From positions 53,800,867 through 53,864,866 of the forward strand of contig CM031614.1 of the NCBI GenBank assembly GCA_018398815.1: 64,000 bases of DNA, read 5' to 3'. Position 1 is the first letter of the stretch. Every line of letters starts with the position of its first letter. Shown piece by piece: positions 34,985-46,995 of the stretch. The notes below the pieces were generated by a model. It made no database searches and was not told the origin of the DNA. It worked only from the letters and a program-made list of their open reading frames with translations. The stretch is from Conus ventricosus (lineage: Eukaryota; Mollusca; Gastropoda; Neogastropoda; Conidae). Both the position numbers and the translations under genes were made by a program.

Positions 34985-36140
34985 CTGAAAAATGCATGAC
35001 AGACAAAGTTCAGCATGTTCCATCATCATGCGCTTTAACAGGTTTAATCAAAATGTTGTTCCAGCTCAATCAACAAATAATGTAACAACGGACACAGAAC
35101 AGACAGTTAAAATCTAATACAAAAGCTACCATTAATCTAAAAAAGAAAAAACAAACACAAAAGCAAAAATAAAATAACCCAGCATTTCACACACACACAC
35201 AAAATTACGAAGTATCTCTTGTATTGTTTCATCCCTATCATAGCATGTTTTTTTACCAGGACATTCGGTATTCCCACATGTATATATACTAGGTACTCCA
35301 AACCTTCTTAGTATGACAATTACTTTTGATACAAATGTCAATCACATGTCTTCATAAGGTCACAACAAGCAGAGATATCAAATGGGTGCGAGCAGGTTGG
35401 GTATGGGATGGGGGTATAAGTTGTGCTGACATGTTCAAATGTCTTACATAGTTATAATTAGATAGATCTCGTTATCCTGATCATTTTGACATAAGTTACA
35501 TGCTTGTATGTGAACTGAAAACACAGATATGTCATTTTATAACTTGTTTTGGTTGCCGATATGGAAAAAAAACCCAAGTTGAAATGGAAATTTTAGCATT
35601 TCTAAAAGCGTGGTATTCAAACTCTATATGAGCCTCTGGTCTGGAAAAAATTCAGTGTATATTACAAGTATCTGACATTAATCACACATGATTTCAGACA
35701 TGTCGCTTGCCAAATGGCCGAGTTATAGGCCGCCATGGCCCTTATGCAGAATTCCTACTATCTTTAAATATTCAAAAATTCATAACTTTGCTCCTATTAC
35801 TAATTAAAAGCTACAGATGTAAATTCTATATAATTTTCTTTTGTTTTAAGTTGTTCTCTAACCTTGACTTTTGAAAATAACAGTCAGAACACTTTAAAAA
35901 TCACTTTAAAGTACCCATACTTAATTTCTTTCATTGCAGCTTCTCACAAAAGTTTGCTTTATTGCACTACTGCACAATCTGCAGAATGCTTTTCACCTAT
36001 ATGGACTTTAAGCACCTTAACCTCAGTTAGTACAGTATGACCTTTTTTTTAAAAAACTAAATCATACATTAATTAATTAAGGACATAACTCCACTTCTAG
36101 AAATATGAACAATATGACTAACGATGTGAGGTGTGCGTGC
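34985..36140. other. BDP1 intron 3
   Basis: AT-rich, no recognised repeat or exon until the CA tracts from 36145. Confidence 0.5.
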
Positions 36141-36144
36141 GTGC

Positions 36145-36346
36145 ACACACACACAAACACACACACACACACACACAAATCGCACAATCACACTTACACA
36201 CAAACACCCCTCTACGGTCTCTTCCTCCTCTCTACTCCCAACCATAATACACACACACACACACACACACACACGTCACAAATCGCATAATCACACTTAC
36301 ACACAAACACCCCTCTGCCTCTTCCCCCTCTCTTCTCCCAGCCATA

Positions 36347-36392
<46 letters not shown>
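36145..36392. repeat. Duplicated (CA)n block supplying the exon 3 donor
   Basis: Two copies of about 105 bp (ACAAATCGCA, CACTTACACACAAACACCCC, CCATAATACACACAC) each end in (CA)n. The last CA run directly abuts BDP1 exon 3, so on the minus strand the donor is GTGTGTGTGT. Confidence 0.9.
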
Positions 36393-36394
<2 letters not shown>

Positions 36395-36644
36395 TTTCCT
36401 GGACAGCCTTGTTCTGAGGATCTTCAGCAGCGGCAGAGCTGTCCATTTCTGGCGACTGTTCTCCCCCTTCCAGGGCCCCACCGTCGGCAATGTCGCTTCC
36501 CCCTCCACTGTCCCCACCTCACTCTCCACCTCCTCTTGCTCGGCCCCCTCCAGCTCTGGAGGGGGCTCAGGTTTCTCAGCGCTGGCAATCTGCTGCTCCG
36601 TGGTGACGAGTTCCGATGGGGTTTCATCCTCCGACCTCTTTTCA
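36393..36644 (-). CDS. BDP1: BDP1 exon 3, acidic region (one frame break)
   Basis: The acceptor CATGTGCAG leads into SEKRSEDETPSELVTTEQQ and, in the same frame, to EEVESEVG. The second frame then reads GDSGGGSDIADGGALEGGEQ and SPEMDSSAAAEDPQNKAVQE, plus K. Only the second frame ends in phase 0, as exon 4 requires. One base appears to be missing in the GGGG run near 36510. Read without the break, the 3' third gives an unrelated basic sequence. The donor lies in the (GT)n tract. Low-complexity acidic sequence suits the BDP1 N-terminal half. Confidence 0.75.
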
Positions 36645-36700
36645 CTGCACATGGCAACAGATATAATGATAACAGACTTATAAAGAAAGCATATTTACAA

Positions 36701-36826
<126 letters not shown>

Positions 36827-37740
36827 TAGAGTTAACAAAAAAAAAAAAAACCCAAAGAAATTGAAATTAAACTAAATGGTACCAAAAAAATGGCATACAA
36901 GCTTTATAAAAAAGTATAGACTAGCTTTTAAAAAAAGGTATGGACTAGCTTATTTTTTAAAGAAAGGAAATGAAATTAGATGGCAAAAAATAGCAAGAAG
37001 CTTAAAATATAAAAAAAAGTGCTAACTGGATTATTCAGCTCCCAGCTTTTCTGGAATTAACACCTTTCCCAGCGCTGGCTAATTTTAGTGTCAGATGTCA
37101 TCTGCAGCTTCATCATTACGTAGATAAGCAATTGCCTATTTCTTTGTCTCTTGAAAAAAATAACAACAACAACAACATTAAAAAGTAAAATGATTGTAGT
37201 TAACTGTCAGCAAAATGTTTCCTATTTTTCTCCCAATACTTTATGGGTTTTAAGCCGCTACTTTCTTTCCCCCTCAACTCTAGCAACTGCAACCCACTAC
37301 ACTGGCACAGCCTTATTTTACATCCTTTTCAGGTTCGATTCTGCCATAGACTTATCTTCCCCTGATCTGCAGTTGATCTGACAAGCTTAAAACCAATTTT
37401 TGCAGAATGAGAATTCAAATCTGACCGCTTTTCACAGAATGCTATTTTTTGCTTGATCAGCCAATTGTCAGCACCATGTTATCAAGCGAAAATGTTGAAG
37501 TTGAGAAGCCAAGCCTATGACACAGATTTCAAATTAAAGGTTACCGATTTGGCTCATTGAAAGGGCAATGGCAGATCAAGTTGATATTCTGACAAAGGTG
37601 TGTGTTCAATGAATTGAGGTACAATGATCTGTGTTACAATTACATTTCAAAAATAATAATACAAACACCCTCAAGTTGTTTACATGGTAACAATATATGT
37701 TTACTTATTTACTTTAACTGCATAAATTATCTTTCTAACA
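36827..37740. other. BDP1 intron 2; nothing recognised
   Basis: AT-rich sequence with A runs; no exon or element seen. (CA)n tracts follow at 37741-37863. Confidence 0.5.
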
Positions 37741-37832
37741 CACACACACATTATCTTTGTAACACACACACACACACACATGCACGTACGCACGCACACA
37801 CATACCACACACGCACATACCACCCCCCCCCT

Positions 37833-37867
<35 letters not shown>

Positions 37868-37913
37868 CACATTGTGCACAGAGTACACCAATCATAAGTA
37901 AAAGAAAACCAAC

Positions 37914-38075
37914 CTTTCACAACTTGTTTCATGTAGTTCAGGGGCAGCCACAGCAGGCTCCGTCTCCATGGCACTGACCTCTGACCTTGACTCTGGGTCA
38001 GGCTGAGAAGTGTGACATTCACTGTGACCTTGTGGAGTGTCTACCTCTGATGCTTCCTTCTCCACTGTTTTAGAA
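37914..38075 (-). CDS. BDP1: BDP1 exon 2
   Basis: Between CCATTTCAG and GTTGGT. Its first base completes Pro from exon 1 (KKEP), then SKTVEKEASEVDTPQGHSEC, HTSQPDPESRSEVSAMETEP and AVAAPELHETSCE, ending with two bases of a codon that exon 3 completes. Open throughout, 162 nt. An acidic, Ser/Thr-rich linker with no domain of its own; assigned from phase and position. Confidence 0.75.
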
Positions 38076-39109
38076 CTGAAATGGACAGCAAAGATTGAAC
38101 AAAACCATTTACTGATAAACTGAAAATGTTGTCATGGACTTTCTTCGCAATCCATGTTGAAGCAACTATATCCTACAATTCCTAGTTCAGGTGTAATTTC
38201 ATAGAAAGAAATCAGAAAACGGGCAATTATGGAAAGAAGAAGAGAAAAAAAAAAAAATAAGGAAAAAAAAAAGATCTGATTTGGATAAAATATTAAATAA
38301 ACTGAACCAGTAGAGTCAGTCAAAGCTAAACAGAAACAAGTGGAGGTAATCAATCCTTCAGTCTTACATCCTTTGACAAAGCCCAGGGCAGAAAAAATGG
38401 AATTAATAAAAGTGAAGAAGAAAAAGAGTTGGAAATGTACTTTGCGGCTGATTCTGTGATAACGCCCCGGGGCACATGTTCAAGTTTCCTTTGGAGCTAA
38501 CTGGTTCTTTTGCTATCATTAATTTATCACATGCAGCTCCCAGGGAGGTAGCAGTTGAACAGTCCCATCCTAAACTATTACTGTAACCCAATGTTGGACA
38601 AGCCTCAGCAAGAGGCAGAAATCTAAGGGGGACAAATCCAGCAAAATCAGACACTGAAAAGAAGGTTGCTAAAGTCAGTTTTCACCATCATTCTGAAACG
38701 GTGTTGTGTCTACATAAGTTGAAGCCATTAAGAGAATAAAATATACTGGACTTCATTTATATTTGTCATCATGACTGAAAAGTTGTATACTGTGTGTATC
38801 GAACTAATTTGAACGCAGTATCAGAACATGTTCTAAACTGTAGTCTTGAAGTTGAAGTGACATATCAAAATTTCACAATTCTGACAACATCATATTGCTT
38901 AGAAAACAAAATTTCCATGGATGCATACACAAGAGTTTCAAATACCACCAAAAAACATCCGTTGTTATTCTGAGATTTTCTATGTTCTGCTTTAATAAGA
39001 ACTGTAGCGAAAACATGCTATAGTTCCAAATCAATGCTATTTGATACCTTTTGATTGCTAAAATTAGTTTTTAAAAAATAGCGTTGCGATTGTACTAGCC
39101 TCAACCACT
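38076..39109. other. BDP1 intron 1, left part; nothing recognised
   Basis: No element or exon recognised. A minus-strand frame of 83 residues at 38403-38654 has no supporting signal. Confidence 0.45.
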
Positions 39110-39466
39110 GAGTTTTTAATTAGAATTTGCTGCCTGAATTGGAGAACTTGAGTTTTAAAAAATGTATTTAAAAAAGAAAAAAAAAGTAATAGATAGAAAC
39201 ACTTCAAGTTTCTGTGGATAGCTGAATTTAAGTTTGAAGCTGTTATCTTAGGGTATATTTTCACTATATATGTGAAAATATTTTTCTGGCTCTGCACTCA
39301 CACAACTGACTTTACCTGAAAAGCCTACCCATATTATTGTTCATGAAATTGGTACTGCAACTAGACTGGCAATATAACACCCATCAATTTTACAGTACCT
39401 ATCAATTTGATAGCAAGTGGTCAGGTTCAGCATCTAAAATGAACTGATGGGTATTGAGTTATAGTA

Positions 39467-42400
39467 AAATCCGCCACCCCTCAGACTGCCAGCAGTCTAC
39501 AACATCTGCTGCTGGGCAGATTAAAAAACCAGCAATACCCCCTCGAACTCCTCTGTCCAGTGCCCGTGCGGGCAAGGGAGTTCAACCAGTGTGGAGATGG
39601 TGGAGATGAGGAAGAAACCTCCACCATCTCCCAAATCCAGACCACCTTCACCTGTTGGCAAGTCTGCCAGCAGGCCTGTAGACCAACATACTCCAGTGAA
39701 ACTAAATAAACAAATTCACTCCATTGGCTGCAGACGTTGAGGAGGAGATGACCTGATCTCTCTCCTTTTTGCCTCTGCACCATGGATAGTACAATATTCC
39801 ATTGGAATATCCGTGACTAAATTCCAACTTCGAGGAGCTGCAGCTTCTGTGTCAATCTATAAAACCTTCCGTCGTAGCTCTTCAGGAAACTCAAATTCAA
39901 AGCCAGAAGACCTTTACTCTTTCTGGCTTTAATATTCTTTCAAAACCTGCACAACCATCCACGTTGGGACTGTCGGGCGGTGTTGCCCTTCTCCTACACA
40001 AAACTTTGTTGTATAGTCCTGTCGCTCTGTCTACCTCCCTTCAGGCTGTGGCTGCGAGAGTCACTCTCCACAAGACTATAACAATCTGTTCTATTTATTT
40101 ACCTCCTTCAGTCCCGGTTTGTCGGCAGGACCTTGTCAGTCTGATAAGAGAACTTCCTCGACCTTTTTTGCTGTTGGGTGACTTTAATGGTCACAATCCT
40201 CTTTGGGGTAGTGTCAGTACGTCATCCAGAGGTCTGCTAATTGAGGATGTCCTTTCGGATTTGGATTTGTGTTGTCTGAACGACGGATCTGCAACTTACC
40301 TCCATTCTTCCACAGGTTCACTTTCGTGTTTAGATTTGTCGGTTTGTGACCCCTTGCTGGTCCTGGACTATGAGTGGTCTGTCCATGACGATCTGCACGG
40401 AAGTGACCATTTCCCTGTCCTTCTACAACCTGTAATAACTGAACACGTCTCTGTCTCTCAACATCTACATTATAAGAAAGCAACTGGGATCTATTTGCAG
40501 CCACTATTTCTACGGAATTCCAGGACACTGACTTTCTTCAGAGTCCGGACCCAGCAGAATCACTGACTAACACTGTGATCAAGTGTGCTAAAGCTTGTAT
40601 TCCAGTGTCTTCCGATAAACTTCAAATGCCAAAAACACCCCGGTTTGATTCAGACTGCCAACAAGTTTCCAAAATTCGAAAACGGGCTCAGCGTCGGGTG
40701 TACCAACGACCTTCGGGTCCCAACGCTCGAGCCATCAGAAACTCCGTGCTAAATCGAGATACACTTTTAAAATCAGTAAACGTCGGTCCTGGAGAAGCTT
40801 TTGCTCCAGGCTGACATCAAAAACTTCCAGAAAAAAGTGTGGAACATCATTAAGAAAATTAAAGGGAAGAACACCTGTCCCACTGTGAACCATCTCAAGT
40901 TTTCGGATTCTTTAATAACAGAGAAGAAAGCAGTTGCTAATCTGCTTGCTTCAACCATTGAAAAGAATTCTCCTTTCTAATAAATCAGCCACTTTTGTCA
41001 AAACCAAAGCCCTAAAAGAAAAATCACCCTGCAACTTTTCGTCAGACAACATGGAAGACTACAATCTTCCTTTCACGTTTAAACGAGCTGAAATCTGCCT
41101 TACTCTCTTGCAGCGATTCCTCTCCAGGTCTAGATGAAATCCATTATCAACTCTTGAAACATCTTCCGCAAATAGGTCTGAACATCCTGCTACAGGTATA
41201 CAACCATGTGTGGACTACTGGTTTCTTTCCACCTTCTTGGCGGAAAGCCCTCATTATTCCAATTCCCAAACCTGGAAAAGATCTTTCTAACCCATCAAAC
41301 TACCGTCCATAGCTTTGACCAGCTGTGTTTGTAAATTGATGGAAAAAATGGTCAATGCTAGGCTCATGTGGAAACTCGAAACCGATGGCCTTTTGGCGAA
41401 AGAACAGTGTGGTTTCCGCAAACATCGGTCTACAGTTGACCATTTGATTCGTCTGGAATCTACACTTCGGAACGCTTTTTTGAACAGACAGCATGCAGTG
41501 GCAATTTTTTTCGACTTAGAGAAGGCCTACGATTCCACCTGGAAGTCGGGGATACTTCATGATCTCCACGATCTGGGTTTTCGAGGTCATCTTCCGCTTT
41601 TTATTCAAAATTTTTGGCAGAACGACAGTTTCAGGTCCGGGTTGGCACCACTCTCTCTGATGTCCACGAGCAGGAGTTGGGTGTTCCACAGGGGAGCATA
41701 CTGTCTCCTGCCCTCTTTAGTATTAAATCAACAACATTGTTCAATCAGTTCAGCAGGGCTCAGACTGCTCATTGTTTGTGGATGATTTTGCTGTCTACGC
41801 AACTGGAAGCCTGTACCGAGTGTCCAGCGCAGGCTCCAGCTTTGCGTAGATAAAATCCATCGGTGGGCGGATGAAAACGGTTTCACTTTTTCTCCAACAA
41901 AGACGCAGTGTATTCACTTCCATAATTTCCGTCAGTTTTTTCCAGATCCTGAACTTCAAGTAGGGAAATCTCCCATTCCAGCTGTTAAAGAGGCCAAATT
42001 TCTGGGAGTCATCTTTGACCAGAAACTTAACTTTCTCAGCCACATCAAACACCTCAAAACTGCTTGCAGAAAGCACTGAATATTCTGCGGGTCGTAGCGC
42101 ACACTGATGGGGCGCTGATAAGAAAACTTTGCTGCACCTCTACAGAGCCTTGGTCCGTTCCAAACTGGACTACGGTTGTGCTGTGTACGGCTCCGCACGA
42201 TCTTCTTACCTCAAACTCTTGGACCTATCCACCATCAAGGCTTCGTCTCTGTCTTGGAGCATTCCGCACCACCCTGTGTACAGCCTGTACGCAGAGGCGG
42301 GTGAACCTTCACTGTCCAACCGCAGGCTGAAACTGTCTTTGAATTATTATATCAGACTGTTCTCAGAACCGCAGAATCCTGCTATGACTGTGTTTTTGAC

Positions 42401-43533
42401 CCTCCGTTCAAAGTAAGTTTGAAAACAACCCTAAATGTATTCCGCCGTTTGGTCTTCGTATGCGGCCTCACGTGCGGAATGCAGGTCTAGACCTAGGAGT
42501 TGTGTCCGATTTTTCCAAGTTTCCGGATCAACCTCCGTGGACCTTTTTCACACCAGAGATTTGTTTCGACCTCGCAGCTTTTCGCAAAGAGTCTACCAGC
42601 TATCTGGCGTACAAGGCTTTGTATGCTGAGCTCTGTTCCAAATTCCATCTATCAAAAAGTTTTCACTGACGGTTCCAAGTCTGAAGATGGAGTGGCCTGT
42701 GCAGCCTACTGCCCTGGGGCTCCTTCTCAGATACTGTTGGAACATATACATTCAGATGCTTCTGTCTATTCCGCTGAACTTACTGCTCTGGTACTGGCTT
42801 TGAAGATAATCTCCCATTCTTTAAAGAGGGACTTTCTGGTTCTGTCGGATTCGCTGTCAGCTTTGGAGGCCATAGCTGGCCGCAACCTTCAGCATCCAGA
42901 ACTTTTACTTTTTTAAAAACTTTTTAGCAGTAGAAGGCGGACGGTTACAACATTACTCTTGCTTGGGTTCCTGGTCATGTTGGCATCGGCGGGAACGAAA
43001 TGGTTGATCGTTTAGCCAAGAACGCCACAAGAGAGAAACTGTCCAACGTTTATATCCCCTGCTCAGATGTGAAACCCAAAATTAACGATTATGTGAGAGA
43101 CCTCTGGCAGGAGGATTGGAACACACAGACGAATAACAAACTCTTTCAGATCCGTCCAAACCTTAAGGACTTCTCCCATCTACGTCGGGTGGTCATAAAG
43201 AGGAAACAGTTCTGTGCCGGCTGCACACCGGCCATTCGTTATTTTACCCATTCTTATCTTTTAAAGAGTGAAGAAGCTCCGTGGTGCATTCCATGTCATG
43301 CGCCACTCACAATGAAACATGTTCTTTTAGGTGTTGGGACTTGCACGATGTGAGACACAAACATTTTACAGCGGAGTCATGAAGATCCTGTTCAGGGATG
43401 TCCCGCCTGATGTGATCCTTGAGTTTTTGAGAGAGATTAACATTTTTCATCTGATTTAAGATTTTACGGAAGAAAGATTTTTAATGCAATTTTGGTGCGT
43501 TTCTAGACGATGTCATTTAATGAGATGTGTGAA

Positions 43534-43572
<39 letters not shown>

Positions 43573-43651
43573 GACTGGTGAGTTGATTTTAACGTGGTGA
43601 CAGCCTGATGTGGCCTTTGCGGTCGGCTGGGCTATAGCATCATTATCTTAT
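39467..43651 (+). mobile_element. I-type LINE (endonuclease, RT, RNase H), inactive
   Basis: The piggyBac-like arm is interrupted here; TTATAGTA (39459-39466) and TTATGGTA (43652-43659) look like the target-site duplication. The element is about 4.2 kb with a 5' region (ORF1 not recognised, perhaps lost), a long ORF2 and a 3' end GCGGTCGGCTGGGCTATAGC plus ATC/ATCTT repeats. A 3' poly-T run is at 43533-43568. An RNase H domain after the RT, with a C-terminal CxxC...H motif, points to the I superclade. Confidence 0.85.
39782..43459 (+). pseudogene. LINE ORF2 (EEP endonuclease, reverse transcriptase, RNase H)
   Basis: ORF2 begins MDSTIFHWNIR at 39782 and ends at 43459. The endonuclease has LLLGDFNGHNPLWG (about 40170) and GSDHFPVLL (about 40399). 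The RT has NYRP, FFDLEKAYDSTW (about 41508), GVPQGSILSP (about 41680) and the active-site FVDD at 41775-41786. The RNase H has FTDGS (42662), YSAELTAL, SDSLSALEA and AWVPGHVGIGGNEMVDRLAK (about 42964-43020). A CIPCHAPLTMKHVLL zinc-knuckle-like end follows. More than eight frameshifts or stops break it. It could not make a working protein. Confidence 0.9.
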
Positions 43652-44283
43652 CTTATGGTAGTTATGTTGGTAGCTATGGTCGGAAAATATGTGAAAATTT
43701 CAGTCACACAATTATTACATTTTCATTTTTTTTTTATTTAAAAAGCACAACAGGTAAAAATCATTCCATATTTGTTGAAAAAGTAATGGAGTGCATGCTT
43801 TTAGATCTAAATGGGTTTGTGTTTGTGAGCAATAAAATTACATATGTCTAATAGTAATACTTGTAACTATATTATAATTATATGCAGGTGTCAGAAGGAA
43901 GGAAGAAAGACAGGCACCACAACACAAACAACACTATTCTTATTGTACTCACCATATGGTTCCATAGTTATTGAATTATATATAATCCAAATCACTTCGA
44001 CTTGTAATGTTCTTGCTCTTTTCCACTTTTCTAACACAAAGAGCACTGACGTGCTTTTGTTCTTCTGTTTTGCACTTTTCTCACTTGCACAAGCTTTAGT
44101 ACTTTTGTATGTGGCACTTCTATCTATTCACTTCATCGACCCAAAAACAGTCTGTACGAAACAGTAATGATATTCACTTCGTCAACCCAAAAACAGTCTG
44201 TACGAAATAGTAATGACAAAGTCTAGTCCTTAGTGGAGTCCAGTATCAGGTGTACTGCTAAGAATGAGTGTGTTGGAACCTAC

Positions 44284-46036
44284 TCACTGCTGGTGAAAAG
44301 AATAAAAGCAGCCAGGATCCTTGCACAGTGCAACCTTACAGATCACACACTCATGTGTTGACTGGATGGCATTACCTGCTGGAGTTTTCCTTCCTTCTTT
44401 TTTTGCACAAGACACAGTCCTTCTTGCCTCTGGCAGACTGGATTTTGGAAGGAGTGTGCTTGTGCTTGTCAGGTGCATTATGAACAATGGGACGGCCTAT
44501 CTGTTTTCGACCCTTGAAACCATTGACCATGCTCATGACAATCTCAGTATGAAAATCCACATGCTTTTTCAGTGGGGCATCTGCAGAGTTTCTGTAGATG
44601 ACAAAAGCATTTACTGCAGCAGTGTCCAAGCAGAAGAAGAAGACATATTTCCACCACTGTGTGAATTTTTGCTTGGAGCCATAATATGACCGCAACTGTT
44701 CATGCTTGTCAACACCATTGTAATTCTTGATGTAATCAGCCACAGCCAGGGGCATGGAATACCTGGCTTTTTCAACACCCCCTTGACCTCTTCTGACAAC
44801 CTCTCCATCAGTTCCATCATGGGCAGAAGTCAGGAGGGTGACCTTACGACAGTCAAACCATGCAACAGCCTGAAACTTGCCCTTCTCATCACCATCACCA
44901 ATCTGACGAAACCAGCGCTTTGTGTCCCCAGACTTTTTGACACATTTTGCTGGCTTCATATCCTGTGGCAGACCCTTTCTGTTGTCACATACAGTCCAAC
45001 ATGCCAAGGTTTTATTCTGAAACAGATGCTGAATGAGGGGGACTGACATAAAGTATCGATCAAAATAGATGGTGTGCCACCTAAAATAATGGGGTTCTGT
45101 CAAGTATTTGACAACACGATCCCCCAGGGCTTCACCCATCCCAGCAGGCAAATCACTGGTCTTCCCAGTATATACTGAATAGTTCAGCATATAAAAAGAA
45201 TCGGCATCACACAAAGCCCAAACTTGAAGGCCCCACTTCGTTGGTTTTGCAGGCATGAATTGCAAAAATGCACAACAACCCTTGAACTTGATCATTGCCT
45301 CATCTACTGTGATGTTGTGACCAGGCAGAAACTGCAAAACATTGTTGAGTCATAGAAATGAGAGGTCTGACTTTTTGCAAGAGTTCATACCGAGCCTGAC
45401 CTCTGGGAACAGCCTGAGTGGAATCAGAGAGATGAAAATACTGGTTCAGCTGTTCAAACCTGTTCTTCGACATGACACTTGACACCCAAGGACTGAAGAA
45501 AGGAGAAGAGTCTTTCCAGTCAAAAGCACGATGAGGAACAGGGGCCATGTTCATGACAAGACCAACAAAAGCTCCGATTTCATCCACAGTGGTTGGCTCA
45601 AACTCATCTTCAGAAGTCCAGCAGCCATGAGCCTTTGTCTTGCATACAGGTTCGTTTCCCTGGCCATGAGATGGAATGCGTCCAAAGGAAGAACAAGTGA
45701 AAAATAATCAAAAGGTGTTTGAAGTCTCACTTGTGGACGTGGGGGGCCCCTGTATGCATCAAACACACGAACTTCAGTCCGAAAGTTGTCGTTTGACCAC
45801 TGCGATAACTGTTCACATCCACCAATAACACCTGCGTCACCTGGGTTGCCTATGTCAGAGTCGCTGTCACTACTCGCATTCACTCTTCTTCAACTTCAAA
45901 GTCACTGTCACTGTTGTCTGCAGAGTCGAGATCAATGTCCGAACCATTCCATTTGTCAGTTTGGGTTGGAAACACATTCATACTGAACATCTGGTCCACA
46001 GTCAAGCTCAATCATTGTCACTGTCGGAGTACGACA
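44284..46036 (-). pseudogene. piggyBac-like transposase, frameshifted
   Basis: The acidic N-terminus MSYSDSDN starts at 46036 and is broken at once. 45883-45551 has the helical DDE-domain entry. 45587-45300 includes FDWKDSSPFFSPW and NRFEQLNQYFHLSD. 45337-44372 is the longest intact part. DDE residues: ITVDEAMIKFKG (first Asp, about 45310), IYFDRYFMS (second, about 45065), NGVDKHEQLRSYYG (third, about 44710). The usual fourth Asp, in GGVD..DQ, is Glu here. A C-terminal Cys-rich finger (CVLCKK, then HECVICKVALCKDPGCFYSFH) sits in another frame. At least four frame breaks. Confidence 0.9.
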
Positions 46037-46305
46037 TTGCGATTGTAGTCAGAAGTCGATGGGATGACAGAAAAAAATTGATTAAAAAAATCAGAAATGC
46101 TACAAACCGCTCTCCGAAATTGGCGCTGAGCAAGGCAAGAAAGACCCAGATTATGACCAGTTTGTCTTATTACTGTTGTCAACCCAAATAAGGGAGGTAC
46201 ACCAAGACATTTAGCCTACTATTTACTTAAAACAAACACAGGGTGGATCAATAGCCTGATGGGTCGGGCAGAAGAGGGCGGCAGAGGAGTACAAAAGGTA
46301 TTAAA

Positions 46306-46690
46306 AACACACTTTGATGAAACATTTCATCCACTGTCAAGCTCATTTTACTCTTGCTGTCAGAGTCTGACATTGTAAGTTGTATTAGAAGTCGATGGGA
46401 TGACACACCCCCCCCCCCCCCCCCCAACCCCAAAAAAAAAAAAAAAAATTGATAACAAATCAATAAGACCACAAACCGCTTTTCAAAAATGGTGCAGAGA
46501 AAGGCAAGAAAGACCGGATTACGACCGGTCTTATTACTATTGTCTACCCAAGTCTGGTTGACACACCAAGACTAAAGAGGCTACTAGTAGTGAACAACCG
46601 GCATACCTATTGCAGGTCAATGGTTTGAGGGGACAGGGCAGAAGGGCGGGAGATAATGGTGCAGTGGTACAAAAAATTTATACTTTCAGT
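46306..46690 (-). mobile_element. 5'-end fragment of a second piggyBac-like copy
   Basis: 46310-46680 repeats the 5' arm: the transposase start MSDSDSKSKMSLTVDEMF (from about 46372), CCACAAACCGCTTTTC, AAGAAAGACCGGATTACGAC and GTCTACCCAAGTC, then GGGCAGAAGGGCGGG. Poly-C and poly-A runs (46408-46447) interrupt it. It directly abuts the TTAA edge of the larger element, which suggests that element inserted into this older copy. Confidence 0.7.
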
Positions 46691-46995
46691 GGCAGAACCA
46701 TACATATTCTGATGGTTCGGATTATTTCAAACTTATAACAACTGTTTAAAAAAAAAAAATTTTTAAGTCCCATATTGATAAAACAGACATAAAAATACTT
46801 GTAAAACATTGCTTTGAAAAGCACACCTACACATACACATTAAAACAGAATCATTTGATTTACACTAGGAAAAAAAAGAGAAAAAGACTGCATGAACACA
46901 AAGCTTAAGCTTAATAATAATAAAACAGACCCTCAAATTCTGTTCAATAATTTAGACCAGTTATCTGAAGTGCTTGATTCAAATATAACACTCAC

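Larger units (their letters stand above)
39110..46305 (-). mobile_element. piggyBac-like DNA transposon, split by a LINE
   Basis: The transposase-distal arm is 39110-39466 plus 43652-44280 and the 5' arm is about 46040-46300; both align with the deleted copy at 18960-20154. Right-edge TTAA (AAAGGTATTAAAAAC) fits piggyBac. The LINE occupies 39467-43651. Without it the element is about 3 kb, a normal piggyBac size. The left terminus is uncertain: a TTAA lies near 39115 but the terminal repeats do not clearly pair. It lies in BDP1 intron 1, in the same orientation as BDP1. Confidence 0.75.

Noticed and set aside
38403..38654. 83-residue minus frame in BDP1 intron 1
   Set aside because: No splice sites in phase with exons 1 and 2 and no family resemblance.
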